A stretch of 39,604 bases of DNA from NCBI GenBank assembly GCA_027531145.1, contig JAPZRF010000027.1:1-39604 (forward strand). The letters run 5' to 3'. The notes beneath the pieces were generated by a model that saw only the letters and a program-made list of their open reading frames with translations, searched no databases and was not told where the DNA came from. This DNA comes from Brevundimonas sp. GTDB lineage: Bacteria; Pseudomonadota; Alphaproteobacteria; Caulobacterales; Caulobacteraceae. This document shows positions 17,622 through 26,327 of this stretch, piece by piece (within the stretch, counting starts at the first letter, position 1; each line of letters begins with the position of its first letter). Both the position numbers and the translations under genes were made by a program.

Positions 17622-17936
17622 TCAGGGCAGTTCCTCGTCTCTGGTCACGTCGGTCGGGCTCAGGGCCCGGATCGAGAGGGCGTGAACCGGCCCTACAAGC
17701 TCCTCGCTTAGGGCTGCGTTGATCCGCCGCTGACGTTCCACCCGGGACAGGCCGGAAAAGGCCTCGGCGACTATCTCGAGGTTGAAGTGGCTTTCCCCTC
17801 CGGCCCGGGCGTCGATCCCCCCCTCGTGATGGTGCCCGGCATGTCGGGCGCTGTCGTCGACGAGTTCGAGGCGGACCGGCGCAAAGGCGGCGGTCAGTTT
17901 CTCGTGGATGGCGCGCGCCACCGGCCCTTGCGTCAT
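17622..17936 (-). CDS. bolA: BolA-family protein
   Basis: This 104-residue protein has the BolA fold: an N-terminal helix PVARAIHEKLTAAFAPVRLE, DDSARHAGHHHEGG (~30-43, an insert rich in His near the predicted Fe-S ligand site), SHFNLEIVAEAFSGLSRVER and a C-terminal HALSIRALSP. BolA proteins pair with monothiol glutaredoxins in [2Fe-2S] handling and stress response. ATG 17936 has AGGAAG upstream. A much longer open frame extends upstream but is antisense to the J-domain gene. It is divergent from that gene with 45 bases between start codons. Confidence 0.9.
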   Translation of the reverse strand: MTQGPVARAIHEKLTAAFAPVRLELVDDSARHAGHHHEGGIDARAGGESHFNLEIVAEAFSGLSRVERQRRINAALSEELVGPVHALSIRALSPTDVTRDEELP

Positions 17937-17981
17937 TGCAGCTTCCTTGAAGACATCCAATTCGGGCTTACACTTCGCCCG

Positions 17982-18650
17982 ATGCCCGCTGCGTTTCAAT
18001 ACAAGCCGCGCTTCACCGACATCCGGGTGAAACCTCCCCGCCCCGAAGAGGACGTGGCGGAGGCGGATGTTACGCGCCTGAAGCCCGGCGAGGTGCGGTG
18101 CGAGTGGCCGGACTGCGTGCGCGCCGCGTCGGCCCGGGCCCCGAAGTCGCGCGAGCGGCTGAACGAGTTCTACCAGTTCTGCCAGCCGCACGCGGCCGAG
18201 TACAACAAGGCTTGGAATTTCTACGCCGGCATGAGCGAGGGCGAGGTCCGTGCCGCCCAGGAGAACGAGGCCATGACCGGCGGCCGCCCGACCTGGGAGA
18301 TGAAGGCCGGCAAGATGAGCCGCGAAGCCGCCGCCTTCGCCGCGAAAATGGGGACGGGCAACACCGGAGGGGCCGGCTCCTGGCGCGACAGCTTCGGCCT
18401 GTTCGGCCGCCGCAGCGGCTATACCCCGCCGAAGGAAGAGCCTGGCACCCACCTCGGCCGGCTGGAGCGGCAGGCGCTGGCCGACCTCGACCTCGACGCC
18501 GGTGCAGACAGGGCGGCGGTGAAGCGCCGCTACCATGAGCTGCTGAAGCGCTTCCATCCGGACACCAACGGCGGCGATCGGGCGGCGGAAGAGAAGCTGC
18601 AGCGCGTGATCAAGGCCTGGAAGACCCTCAGGAAGGCCGGCCTGGCCTAG
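17982..18650 (+). CDS. J-domain protein with N-terminal putative zinc motif
   Basis: This 222-residue DnaJ-class protein has its J domain at the C-terminus (about 168-222), with the HPD motif at 192-194 in RYHELLKRFHPDTNGGD, which stimulates the ATPase of DnaK. The N-terminal part contains C40-x4-C45 and C67-x2-H70 (CEWPDC, FCQPH), which could bind one zinc. The segment that follows (YNKAWNFYAGMSEGEVRAAQ) is strongly conserved in alphaproteobacterial homologues as I remember them. A reversed domain order with a substrate-specific N-domain is typical for this group. It is divergent from bolA and sits ahead of ohr and cobS. The client is unknown. Confidence 0.85.
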   Translation: MPAAFQYKPRFTDIRVKPPRPEEDVAEADVTRLKPGEVRCEWPDCVRAASARAPKSRERLNEFYQFCQPHAAEYNKAWNFYAGMSEGEVRAAQENEAMTGGRPTWEMKAGKMSREAAAFAAKMGTGNTGGAGSWRDSFGLFGRRSGYTPPKEEPGTHLGRLERQALADLDLDAGADRAAVKRRYHELLKRFHPDTNGGDRAAEEKLQRVIKAWKTLRKAGLA

Positions 18651-18699
18651 ATTTTCGTCGGTCAACGCCCATGTCACGCTGGCTGATCAGGAGATGACC

Positions 18700-19125
18700 A
18701 TGGATCCGCTCTACGTCGCCCACGCCGCCGCCTCGGGCGGCGGTCGCTCCGGCCGGGCCGCCACCGACGACGGCAAGATCAATGTGTCCCTGTCCGTGCC
18801 GAAGGGCATGGGCGGCGATGATGGGCCCGGGACCAACCCGGAACAGCTGTTCGCCACGGGCTATGCCGCCTGCTACCTCGGCGCCCTGCGGCTGGTCTCC
18901 GGCAAAGCCGGAACGCCGGTGGGGCCCGACACCCGGGTGCTCGCCTCGGTCGGGATCGGTCCGAACACCAATGGCGAGGGTTTCAACCTCGATATCGCCC
19001 TGATGATCACCGAGCACGGTCTCGATCAGACCACGATCGACGCCCTGATCCGGAAGGCGCACCAGGTCTGCCCCTACTCCAACGCCACCCGCGGCAATGT
19101 CGAGGTGCGCCTCAGCGCCGGTTGA
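18700..19125 (+). CDS. ohr: Organic hydroperoxide resistance protein Ohr (OsmC family)
   Basis: This protein of about 141 residues reduces organic and fatty-acid hydroperoxides with a pair of cysteines: peroxidatic C58 in GYAACYLGAL and resolving C124 in VCPYSNATRGN. GGDDGPGTNPEQLFA is the usual Ohr signature and separates it from OsmC proper. ATG 18700 has AGGAG six bases upstream; the in-frame ATG 18694 overlaps that Shine-Dalgarno, so the shorter start is preferred. No ohrR regulator gene is adjacent. The gene stands alone between the J-domain gene and cobS. Confidence 0.93.
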   Translation: MDPLYVAHAAASGGGRSGRAATDDGKINVSLSVPKGMGGDDGPGTNPEQLFATGYAACYLGALRLVSGKAGTPVGPDTRVLASVGIGPNTNGEGFNLDIALMITEHGLDQTTIDALIRKAHQVCPYSNATRGNVEVRLSAG

Positions 19126-19191
19126 GCTCGCGCCGAGGCCCAAATCGCCGCGCGTGTTGAGCCGCGCGCAGCAGCCCTCTAAGTGGGGCTC

Positions 19192-20196
19192 ATGACCTCC
19201 CCTCTCGACGCCATGCCCGATCCGCTCCTGACGCTGGAACCGCACCGCAAGGTGTCGGTGCGCGAGGCGTTCGGGATCGATTCCGACATGCTGCTGCCCT
19301 GCTTCGAGACGCGTGACAGCCACGTCCCGGAGATCGACGACGCCTATCGCTTTGATCCGCAGACCACGCTGAGCATCTGCGCCGGCTTCGCTTTTGACCG
19401 CAGGGTGATGGTTCAGGGCTACCACGGCACCGGCAAGTCGACCCACATCGAGCAGGTCGCCGCCCGCCTGAACTGGCCGCTGGTGCGCGTGAACCTCGAC
19501 AGCCACGTGTCGCGAATCGACCTCGTCGGCAAGGACGCCATCGTTCTCAAGGACGGCAAGCAGGTCACCGAGTTCCGGGAGGGCATGCTGCCGTGGGCGC
19601 TGCAGCGGCCGATCGCGCTGGTATTCGACGAGTATGACGCCGGCCGCCCGGACGTGATGTTCGTGATCCAGCGGGTTCTGGAGGCGCAGGGATGCCTGAC
19701 CCTGCTTGACCAGAACCGCGTCATCCGCCCCAACCGCTGGTTCCGCCTGTTCTCGACATCCAACACCATCGGACTCGGTGACACCTCGGGTCTCTATCAC
19801 GGGGCCCAGCAGATCAATCAGGCCCAGCTTGACCGCTGGAACATCGTCACCACGCTGAACTACCTCGACCACGACGTCGAGGTCGAGATCGTCGTGGCCA
19901 AGGCACCGGAGTACGCGACCGCCGAGGGTCGCCGCCAGGTCGCGGCCATGGTTCGCGTCGCCGACATGACCCGCAACGCCTTCATGAACGGGGATATATC
20001 CACAGTCATGAGCCCGCGGACGGTGATCACCTGGGCCCAGAACGCCCTGATCTTCGGCGGCGACCTCGGGCTGGCCTTCCGCCTCACCTTCCTGAACAAA
20101 TGTGACGAGCTGGAGCGGTCGCAAGTCGCCGAGTTCTATCAGCGCGCCTTCGGCGAGGACCTGCCCGAAGCGGCGACGCGGGTGAAGGTGGGTTAG
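19192..20196 (+). CDS. cobS: Cobaltochelatase subunit CobS
   Basis: This 334-residue AAA+ ATPase of the MoxR/CobS class works with CobT and CobN to insert cobalt into hydrogenobyrinate a,c-diamide in aerobic B12 synthesis. Walker A is GYHGTGKST (76-84). Walker B is [10 protein letters not shown], sensor 1 is in [11 protein letters not shown], and [14 protein letters not shown] matches the arginine-finger region. The start is ATG 19192 (GTG 19183 also possible, without a better Shine-Dalgarno). The 3' end overlaps the converging HEPN gene by a few bases. cobT, which normally follows cobS, is not here: the next genes are a toxin-antitoxin cassette on the other strand. Confidence 0.94.
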   Translation: MTSPLDAMPDPLLTLEPHRKVSVREAFGIDSDMLLPCFETRDSHVPEIDDAYRFDPQTTLSICAGFAFDRRVMVQGYHGTGKSTHIEQVAARLNWPLVRVNLDSHVSRIDLVGKDAIVLKDGKQVTEFREGMLPWALQRPIALVFDEYDAGRPDVMFVIQRVLEAQGCLTLLDQNRVIRPNRWFRLFSTSNTIGLGDTSGLYHGAQQINQAQLDRWNIVTTLNYLDHDVEVEIVVAKAPEYATAEGRRQVAAMVRVADMTRNAFMNGDISTVMSPRTVITWAQNALIFGGDLGLAFRLTFLNKCDELERSQVAEFYQRAFGEDLPEAATRVKVG

Positions 20197-20669
20197 CCTC
20201 GGGCGGCTCTCTCACCCTGATAGACGATACACCCCTGTCGAAGGGGGTGAGCGAGCAGAGCGCTCCGGAACCGCTCCGCGACGGCACATAACAAGCCCGC
20301 GTCGACCAGAAGCTTGTCCGGTGTAGAGGGAGCAAGATACCGCGACTGCATCGCGGATGCATACAAGCGAGCATCATTAAGGAGCTCTGCGTCATCCGAG
20401 GCGACATGCAGTCCCTGATCCATCGCTTCCGAGAGGAGCTTGCCGAGCTTATGCCTGTAGGGTTCGGCGGCAAGCTTATCGCTCGAGAAGCCAGCGCAGC
20501 AAAGGAACGCCTTCAGGTACAGCTCCACGGCATGGATTGCGAGCATTCTGATCGGCGCACAGCTGTGTGCCCAGGATTTAGAGCTGGCCGACAACAACTT
20601 CGCACTGCGAAGATAGGAATCTGCGTAGGTAAAAAAGCCCTGCGGCGTTGTTTCGGCTGCCTTTTTCAA
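20193..20669 (-). CDS. HEPN-like protein, third gene of the higBA cassette
   Basis: This 158-residue, mostly helical protein has a stretch [17 protein letters not shown] followed by [12 protein letters not shown] (~70-82), the pattern of HEPN domains (helix, ELylKa, HdL). An R-x4-H motif is present (R41-H46, RMLAIH), but it is in helix 2 rather than the usual later position of catalytic HEPN RNases, so activity is uncertain. The start codon is TTG 20669, overlapping the higA stop (TTGA), which implies translational coupling. GC content is lower than in the neighbouring genes (57% in two 60-base lines counted by hand). It is probably carried in with higBA. No MNT-type nucleotidyltransferase partner is seen. 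Confidence 0.6.
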   Translation of the reverse strand: MKKAAETTPQGFFTYADSYLRSAKLLSASSKSWAHSCAPIRMLAIHAVELYLKAFLCCAGFSSDKLAAEPYRHKLGKLLSEAMDQGLHVASDDAELLNDARLYASAMQSRYLAPSTPDKLLVDAGLLCAVAERFRSALLAHPLRQGCIVYQGERAARG

Positions 20670-21004
20670 GCCGCCCTCGGCGTGATCCGCTCCAGCTGCG
20701 GCCCGATCTTCCGCCTCTGCTCCAGCAGGTCGTAACTGTTCTGGAGGCGCAAGAAAAAGCCCTGGCTCAGCCCCCAGTAGCGCGTCAGGCGCAGATCGGT
20801 GTCTGCGGTGACCGCCCGCTTGCCCAGCACGATCTCATTGATCCGCCGAGGCGGCACGTCGATCGCCTTGGCCAGGGCCGTCTGGCTCATCCCTACAGGC
20901 TTGAGAAAATCTTCCAGCAGGATATCGCCCGGTGTCGGGTTCTTGAGCCAGTCTTCCGGCGGACCGACGTCGCCGATCTCAGTGGTAATCGCAGACTTCG
21001 ACAT
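20666..21004 (-). CDS. higA: HigA-family antitoxin (XRE helix-turn-helix)
   Basis: This 112-residue protein has the PTPGDILLEDFLKPVGMSQT start of the HigA/VapI domain. The helix-turn-helix at ~38-65 (SQTALAKAIDVPPRRINEIV) is followed by GKRAVTADTDLRLTRYWG. HigA binds and neutralises HigB and represses its own promoter. ATG 21004 lies 26 bases inside the end of higB, the usual toxin-first order of hig loci. The 3' end overlaps the HEPN gene. The palindrome at 21277-21288 is the likely operator. Confidence 0.9.
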   Translation of the reverse strand: MSKSAITTEIGDVGPPEDWLKNPTPGDILLEDFLKPVGMSQTALAKAIDVPPRRINEIVLGKRAVTADTDLRLTRYWGLSQGFFLRLQNSYDLLEQRRKIGPQLERITPRAA

Positions 21005-21260
21005 CGTCACATCCTCCTGCGGTCCATCGGAAACAGATCCGCCATTGCTGGTTGATCCGGATCGAATGCTGCCCCTGCCGGTCGCCCGAGAGGGCCTCCA
21101 ACCGGTTGCCGGGCGGCTGGCGCAGATCGTCGAGCCGCTCGGCGGTATCCAGACCACGTAGCCTCCTAAGCACCAAAGCCTGGATGTCTGGCGGCAGGCG
21201 TCGCGACGGACGGCTCAGCCATACCTGCTTCGTTGCCCGGTCCCGAAAGCTCCGGATCAT
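20979..21260 (-). CDS. higB: HigB-family toxin (RelE superfamily mRNA interferase)
   Basis: This 93-residue protein starts MIRSFRDRATKQVWLSR. The central RRLRGLDTAERLDDLRQPPG and NRLEALSGDRQGQHSIRINQ, then QWRICFRW and a C-terminal VEVCDYH, are the standard layout of HigB/RelE/Killer-type toxins. Such proteins cleave mRNA on the ribosome. ATG 21260 has AAGG upstream at five bases. It overlaps higA by 26 bases, so toxin and antitoxin are made from one message. All expected segments are present, so the toxin looks intact. Confidence 0.9.
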   Translation of the reverse strand: MIRSFRDRATKQVWLSRPSRRLPPDIQALVLRRLRGLDTAERLDDLRQPPGNRLEALSGDRQGQHSIRINQQWRICFRWTAGGCDDVEVCDYH

Positions 21261-21267
21261 GCAGCCT

Positions 21268-21296
21268 TACATGACGCATAACGTTATGTGGCTCAA
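21268..21296 (-). promoter_or_regulatory. Predicted higBA promoter with palindromic operator
   Basis: On the minus strand TTGAGC (21291-21296) and CATGTA (21268-21273) are separated by 17 bases and lie just upstream of higB. The spacer holds the perfect 12-base palindrome CATAACGTTATG (21277-21288). Its core TAACGTTA matches, from memory, the operator core of some HigA proteins (TTAACGTTAA in Pseudomonas). Binding there would block RNA polymerase, giving autoregulation. The -10 match is weak. Confidence 0.6.
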
Positions 21297-21302
21297 AGGT
21301 TC

Positions 21303-21500
21303 CTAGCCGCCTCCCACGAACTGCACGATCTCGATGCGGTCGCCCTCGGCCAGCGACGTTTCGCCGTGCAGGCTGCGCGGGACGATCTCCAGGTTGCGCT
21401 CGATCGCCACCTTGCGCGGATCAAGTCCCAACGCCTCGACCAAAGCCAGCAGCGTCGTCGCCGACACGTCTCGCAGCTCGCCGTTGATCTGAACCCGCAT
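21303..21500 (-). CDS. thiS: Sulfur carrier protein ThiS
   Basis: This 65-residue ubiquitin-fold protein starts MRVQINGELRDV and has SLHGETSLAEGDRIEIVQFV. It ends GGG, giving the C-terminal Gly-Gly that is adenylated and thiocarboxylated to deliver sulfur for the thiazole of thiamine. The length is right for ThiS, and EGDRIEIVQFVGGG fits ThiS better than MoaD. No thiG, thiF or thiO adjoins it, so the rest of the pathway must be elsewhere. It is divergent from aroQ and its stop is 6 bases from the higBA promoter. Confidence 0.88.
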   Translation of the reverse strand: MRVQINGELRDVSATTLLALVEALGLDPRKVAIERNLEIVPRSLHGETSLAEGDRIEIVQFVGGG

Positions 21501-21532
21501 GACCTGGCGTCACCTTTCCTGAACGCACCGCT

Positions 21533-21560
21533 TTGACCGGAGGAGCGGGTCCGCTAAAAG
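21533..21560 (+). promoter_or_regulatory. Predicted sigma-70-type promoter for aroQ-accB-accC-aat
   Basis: TTGACC (21533-21538) and TAAAAG (21555-21560) are separated by 16 bases, and lie 28 bases ahead of the aroQ start in the gap between divergent thiS and aroQ. Judged by sequence alone. Confidence 0.4.
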
Positions 21561-21587
21561 GCCCGCCCGACCCCTTGGCTGGAGCGC

Positions 21588-22043
21588 ATGCCCCACACCC
21601 CTGTCCTCTACGTGCTGAACGGTCCCAACCTCAACCTGCTGGGGACCCGGGAGCCGGACGTCTACGGCCGCGACACCCTCGCGGACGTCGAGGCCCTTTG
21701 CCGTACGGCGGCCGAAGGGGCCGAGGTCGTGTTCCGCCAATCCAGCGAGGAGGGCCGACTGATTGACTGGCTGCACGAGGCCGGCGAGAAGGCCGACGCG
21801 GTGGTGTTCAATCCGGCGGCCTACAGCCACACCTCCATCGCCCTGCACGACGCCATCAAGGCGCTCGCCATCCCCGTAGTGGAGTGTCACCTGTCCAACG
21901 TGGCGGCGCGCGAGGCGTTCCGTCATCACTCCTACGTCTCGCCGGTCGCGGCGGGCGTGGTTTCGGGCTTCGGCCCCTTCAGCTACGACCTGGCCGTCCG
22001 GGCCGCGCTGCGGCTCGCCCGCGCGCGCGCCGCGCGGTCCTGA
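21588..22043 (+). CDS. aroQ: 3-dehydroquinate dehydratase, type II
   Basis: This 151-residue enzyme forms the dodecameric type II dehydroquinase, which makes 3-dehydroshikimate in the third step of the shikimate pathway. [18 protein letters not shown] contains the active-site Arg and Tyr26. [12 protein letters not shown] and ECHLSN hold the substrate-binding residues, including the catalytic His. ATG 21588 follows GGAG at three bases. It heads a compact run with accB (14 bases later), an order seen in many proteobacteria. Confidence 0.95.
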   Translation: MPHTPVLYVLNGPNLNLLGTREPDVYGRDTLADVEALCRTAAEGAEVVFRQSSEEGRLIDWLHEAGEKADAVVFNPAAYSHTSIALHDAIKALAIPVVECHLSNVAAREAFRHHSYVSPVAAGVVSGFGPFSYDLAVRAALRLARARAARS

Positions 22044-22057
22044 GGAGCCTGTCTTCC

Positions 22058-22552
22058 ATGTCCGAGTCCAAGAAAGTCGATGCCGTCGACACCACTCTCG
22101 TGCGGCAACTTGCTGATATCCTGAAAGAAACCGAGCTGACCGAGATCGAGGTCGAGCGCGGCGACCTGAAGATCAAGGTCAAGCGCGAGATCACGGTCGC
22201 GTCGGCCCCTATCACCTACGCCGCCGCCCCGGCTCCCGTGGCGCAGACTGCGCCGGCGGCGGCACCCGCACCGCCGGTCATGCCATCAGACGCGACGACC
22301 ATCGTGGCCCGCGCAGGCGAGGAGGTGAAGTCGCCGATGGTCGGCACCGCCTACCTTTCCCCGGCTCCGGGCACCGACGCCTTCGTCAAGCCCGGCGACA
22401 AGGTCAGGAAGGGCCAGACCCTGCTGATCGTCGAGGCCATGAAGACGATGAACCCGATCACCTCGCCCCGCGACGGCGTGGTGGCCGAGATCGTCGTCGG
22501 CGACGCCCAGCCGGTCGAGTTCGGCGAGCCGCTCGTCGTCCTCGAGGCCTGA
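22058..22552 (+). CDS. accB: Biotin carboxyl carrier protein of acetyl-CoA carboxylase
   Basis: This 164-residue protein has a short N-terminal helical segment (~10-45) and a flexible Ala/Pro-rich linker (~48-76). The biotinyl domain has EAMKTMN, where K129 carries biotin. The usual sequence is EAMKMMN or EAMKLMN, so Thr after the Lys is a small variation. Biotin is carboxylated by AccC and then delivers CO2 to AccA/AccD. AGGAG lies about ten bases ahead of ATG 22058. The stop is 5 bases before accC. Confidence 0.95.
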   Translation: MSESKKVDAVDTTLVRQLADILKETELTEIEVERGDLKIKVKREITVASAPITYAAAPAPVAQTAPAAAPAPPVMPSDATTIVARAGEEVKSPMVGTAYLSPAPGTDAFVKPGDKVRKGQTLLIVEAMKTMNPITSPRDGVVAEIVVGDAQPVEFGEPLVVLEA

Positions 22553-22557
22553 GCCGC

Positions 22558-23910
<1,353 letters not shown>

Positions 23911-23918
23911 CGCGCGGC

Positions 23919-24557
23919 ATGTTCGGCCCGGAGCAACTCCTGGCCGCCTATGCCTCGGGCGTCTTCCCCATGGGCGAGGCGCGCGATGATCCCCGCGTCT
24001 TCCTGATCGAACCGGAGCGGCGGGGAGTCATCCCGCTGGACGCCTTCCACATGCCCGCCCGCCTGCGGCGTACGGTGCGCCGCGAGCCGTTCGAGGTCCG
24101 GGTCGACACCGCCTTCCCCGCGGTGCTGGACGCCTGCGCCGCGCCCGGCCCGGGGCGTGAGGACACCTGGATCAACGGCCCCATCCGCGCGCTCTATCTG
24201 GGGCTCGCGCGGCGCGGTCACGTCCATACGGTCGAGTGCTGGCGCGACGGGGCTCTCGTGGGCGGCCTCTACGGCGTGACGCTCGGCGGCGCCTTCTTCG
24301 GCGAGAGCATGTTCAGCCGCGCGGCCGACGCCTCCAAGGTGGCGCTGGTGCATCTGGTGGCGCGCCTGCGGCGCGGCGGCTGGGTCCTGCTGGACGCCCA
24401 GTTCATGACCGACCACCTGCAGCAATTCGGCGCGCAGGAGATCAGCCAGGCGGACTACCTGCGCCGTCTCGCCCCGGCCCTGGGCGTTTCGCCAGATCCC
24501 GACGGCTTCGCCGCGCCGATGACCGGGGCGGAGGCCATCGCCCGCGCGGGCGCCTGA
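23919..24557 (+). CDS. aat: Leucyl/phenylalanyl-tRNA-protein transferase
   Basis: This 212-residue enzyme transfers Leu or Phe from tRNA to N-terminal Arg or Lys, marking proteins for ClpS/ClpAP (N-end rule). It has [65 protein letters not shown] and [16 protein letters not shown]. The length is typical of alphaproteobacterial members, which are shorter than E. coli Aat. ATG 23919 is 8 bases after accC, so it belongs to the same operon. Confidence 0.94.
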   Translation: MFGPEQLLAAYASGVFPMGEARDDPRVFLIEPERRGVIPLDAFHMPARLRRTVRREPFEVRVDTAFPAVLDACAAPGPGREDTWINGPIRALYLGLARRGHVHTVECWRDGALVGGLYGVTLGGAFFGESMFSRAADASKVALVHLVARLRRGGWVLLDAQFMTDHLQQFGAQEISQADYLRRLAPALGVSPDPDGFAAPMTGAEAIARAGA

Positions 24558-24563
24558 TCCCGG

Positions 24564-24596
24564 CTGTCCGGACACGATTTCCGGGCGTCCGGACAG
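24564..24596. repeat. Inverted repeat made of two identical GTCCGGAC palindromes
   Basis: CTGTCCGGAC (24564-24573) is the exact inverted complement of GTCCGGACAG (24587-24596), with a 13-base loop. Each arm contains the self-palindrome GTCCGGAC (24566-24573 and 24587-24594), and the two copies are exactly 21 bases apart. It lies between aat and the signal peptidase gene. It could fold as a terminator after aat, although no T-run follows, or be a paired protein-binding site on one face of the helix. Confidence 0.65.
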
Positions 24597-24639
24597 GGTT
24601 TCGCTGTCACCCTGCGGACGGTCGTGACCCGATCGGGCC

Positions 24640-25380
24640 ATGACCCAGCCCCTCTCCCCCGCTCCGAACCCGCACCCGCTCCGTGACCTCCTTGAACTGC
24701 TGGCGACGGTCGGCGGCGGACTGCTGCTGGCCCTCGCGCTCAAGACCGCGCTGTACCAGCCCTTCACCATCCCCACCTCGTCCATGGAGCCGGGACTTCA
24801 GGTCGGCGACTACATCGTCGTGTCCAAGTTCGCCTATGGCTGGAGCCGGGCCTCGCTCCCGCTCGGACGGCCGGAGGGCCGCGGCCGGCTCGCAGGCCGC
24901 CAACCGGCGCGCGGCGATGTGGTCGTGTTCCGCCTGCCGCGCGACCCGCATCAGATCTGGGTCAAGCGCGTCATCGGCCTGCCGGGCGACACGGTCCAGC
25001 TGCGCCGCGGTGTGGTGTTCCTGAACGGGATCCCCCTTGAGGCCCCGGTCCGCGGGACGGCCGGGGGCGCGCTCACCCGTAAAGAAGCCCTGCCCGGCGG
25101 CCGGGCCTACACGACGCTCGACCGCGGCCCCGGCCATCCCGGCGATGACACGACGGCCGTCAGAGTGCCGGAGGGTCACTACCTGGTGCTGGGGGACAAC
25201 CGGGACAACTCGCTCGACAGCCGCTGGCCGGCGGAGACGGGCATCGGCCTGCTGCCCGAGCAGAACCTGCTGGGGCGAGGCGAACTGATCCTCGCCTCCT
25301 GGCGCCCCGGGGCGGCGCTCTACAAGCCGTGGACCTGGTTCAATGTGCGCGCCTCGCGAACGATGCAGCCGATCCGCTGA
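24640..25380 (+). CDS. lepB: Signal peptidase I (LepB family)
   Basis: This 246-residue membrane protease has one N-terminal anchor (~18-38) and a periplasmic catalytic domain. The nucleophile S48 is in TSSMEPGL, the general base K109 is in WVKRVIGLPGD, and the box E motif GDNRDNSLDSR is near 187-197. It removes signal peptides from exported proteins. The ATG 24640 start places the anchor correctly. In many alphaproteobacteria the main lepB is near acpS, rnc and era, which are not present here, so this may be a second SPase I; that cannot be decided from one window. Confidence 0.9.
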   Translation: MTQPLSPAPNPHPLRDLLELLATVGGGLLLALALKTALYQPFTIPTSSMEPGLQVGDYIVVSKFAYGWSRASLPLGRPEGRGRLAGRQPARGDVVVFRLPRDPHQIWVKRVIGLPGDTVQLRRGVVFLNGIPLEAPVRGTAGGALTRKEALPGGRAYTTLDRGPGHPGDDTTAVRVPEGHYLVLGDNRDNSLDSRWPAETGIGLLPEQNLLGRGELILASWRPGAALYKPWTWFNVRASRTMQPIR

Positions 25381-25386
25381 CCCGGA

Positions 25387-25713
25387 TCAGCGAGCGTTGA
25401 ACTCGGCCCGCGACAGGACGCCGTCGCCATCTGTATCGAGCCGATCGAAGGCGGCGTACCCGGGCGCGACAGCCTCGGCGATCGACGGCGCGGCGACCGC
25501 GCCGAGCGCAAGGCCGGCCAGAATTCCCGCGATAACGGCCCGCCAGCCCGGCAAGGGGGACAGCCCGACCGAGGCCCGGTCCTCAATGAAGGCGCGGACC
25601 GCGTCGCTCGCCGTGACGCCCTGCGCCCGGCAGCGCGCCATGAAGCGGGCCTTCAGCGTATGGGGCAGCCGGACTTCCAGCGTGTCGGACTTCTTTTCCC
25701 GCGGCGCGCTCAC
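25387..25713 (-). CDS. Small membrane protein with RHH-like N-terminus and a C-terminal EF-hand
   Basis: This 108-residue protein has three parts. Residues ~9-45 (SDTLEVRLPHTLKARFMARC and QGVTASDAVRAFIED) resemble a ribbon-helix-helix DNA-binding fold. Residues ~57-85 are a hydrophobic helix (WRAVIAGILAGLALGAVAAP). The end is a canonical 12-residue EF-hand loop, DTDGDGVLSRAE, with Asp at 1, 3 and 5, Gly at 6 and Glu at 12, so it should bind Ca2+. GTG 25713 overlaps the DUF2155 stop (GTGA); GTG 25734 is a longer alternative. The combination suggests a calcium- or membrane-linked role, which is unknown. Confidence 0.65.
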   Translation of the reverse strand: MSAPREKKSDTLEVRLPHTLKARFMARCRAQGVTASDAVRAFIEDRASVGLSPLPGWRAVIAGILAGLALGAVAAPSIAEAVAPGYAAFDRLDTDGDGVLSRAEFNAR

Positions 25714-26327
25714 GCCCGGCAGCCCACGACCCACGCGTCATAGACCGGGTGGTCAAGGGTGCTGAGTCCCGGCGTCGAAGCGAACATCCAGCCGCGAAAC
25801 AGCTGGCGCGTCTGAGGTTGAACCGCGCCGCGGGGCTGCAGGCTGACCTCGAGATAGGCCGCCGCCTCCTGGACCCGCTCGTCGGCGGCGGACACTTCGC
25901 AGGCGCGCGCCTTGACGATCAGGGCGTTATCAAAACGCACAGGGCGCCCGCCGACCTCGACCTCGAACCGCATGGTCTCGGCCGTGATCTTGTCAAGCGC
26001 CTGGACAACGACGACCGGGCGACGCTGACGCGGTTGAGGAACCTCGGGTCCCTCCGGCTGGGCGACCTCGGCGGCTTCAGTCTCCTCGACCTCGGCCTCA
26101 GCCTCAACCTCGGCAGCGACATCCGCCGGTGCCGTGTTCGGGACGGGCGCGACAGGCGGCGTCAGCTCCTGCAGGGCCGCCCCGACCGGGTCAACCGGCG
26201 CGCCCTGCGGCTCGGCCAGTGCCGTCGCAGGGACGGTCGGGTCCTGCACGGCCTGGGCCAGTTCGGCGGCAGACCCCGCGAATGCCACGAGGGCAGCGCC
26301 CAGCCACCAGCGGCCGCGTCCGGTCAT
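25710..26327 (-). CDS. DUF2155 domain protein, exported
   Basis: This 205-residue protein has a signal-peptide-like start (RGRWWLGAALVAFAGSAAEL) and an acidic/Pro-rich linker with runs of Glu and Ala (~40-100). The DUF2155 domain follows: VVQALDKITAETMRFEVEVG, ALIVKARAC, YLEVSLQP, FRGWMFASTPGLSTLDHPVY, DAWVVGC. The domain is widespread in alphaproteobacteria and has no known function. ATG 26327 overlaps the NDUFA12 stop (ATGA), and the 3' end overlaps the EF-hand gene, so all three are one coupled unit. A lipoprotein lipobox is not seen. Confidence 0.85.
   Translation of the reverse strand: MTGRGRWWLGAALVAFAGSAAELAQAVQDPTVPATALAEPQGAPVDPVGAALQELTPPVAPVPNTAPADVAAEVEAEAEVEETEAAEVAQPEGPEVPQPRQRRPVVVVQALDKITAETMRFEVEVGGRPVRFDNALIVKARACEVSAADERVQEAAAYLEVSLQPRGAVQPQTRQLFRGWMFASTPGLSTLDHPVYDAWVVGCRA

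Noticed and set aside
19994..20003. DnaA-box-like ATATCCACA inside cobS.
   Set aside because: It is within coding sequence, single, and without an AT-rich region, so there is no reason to call an origin or regulatory site.
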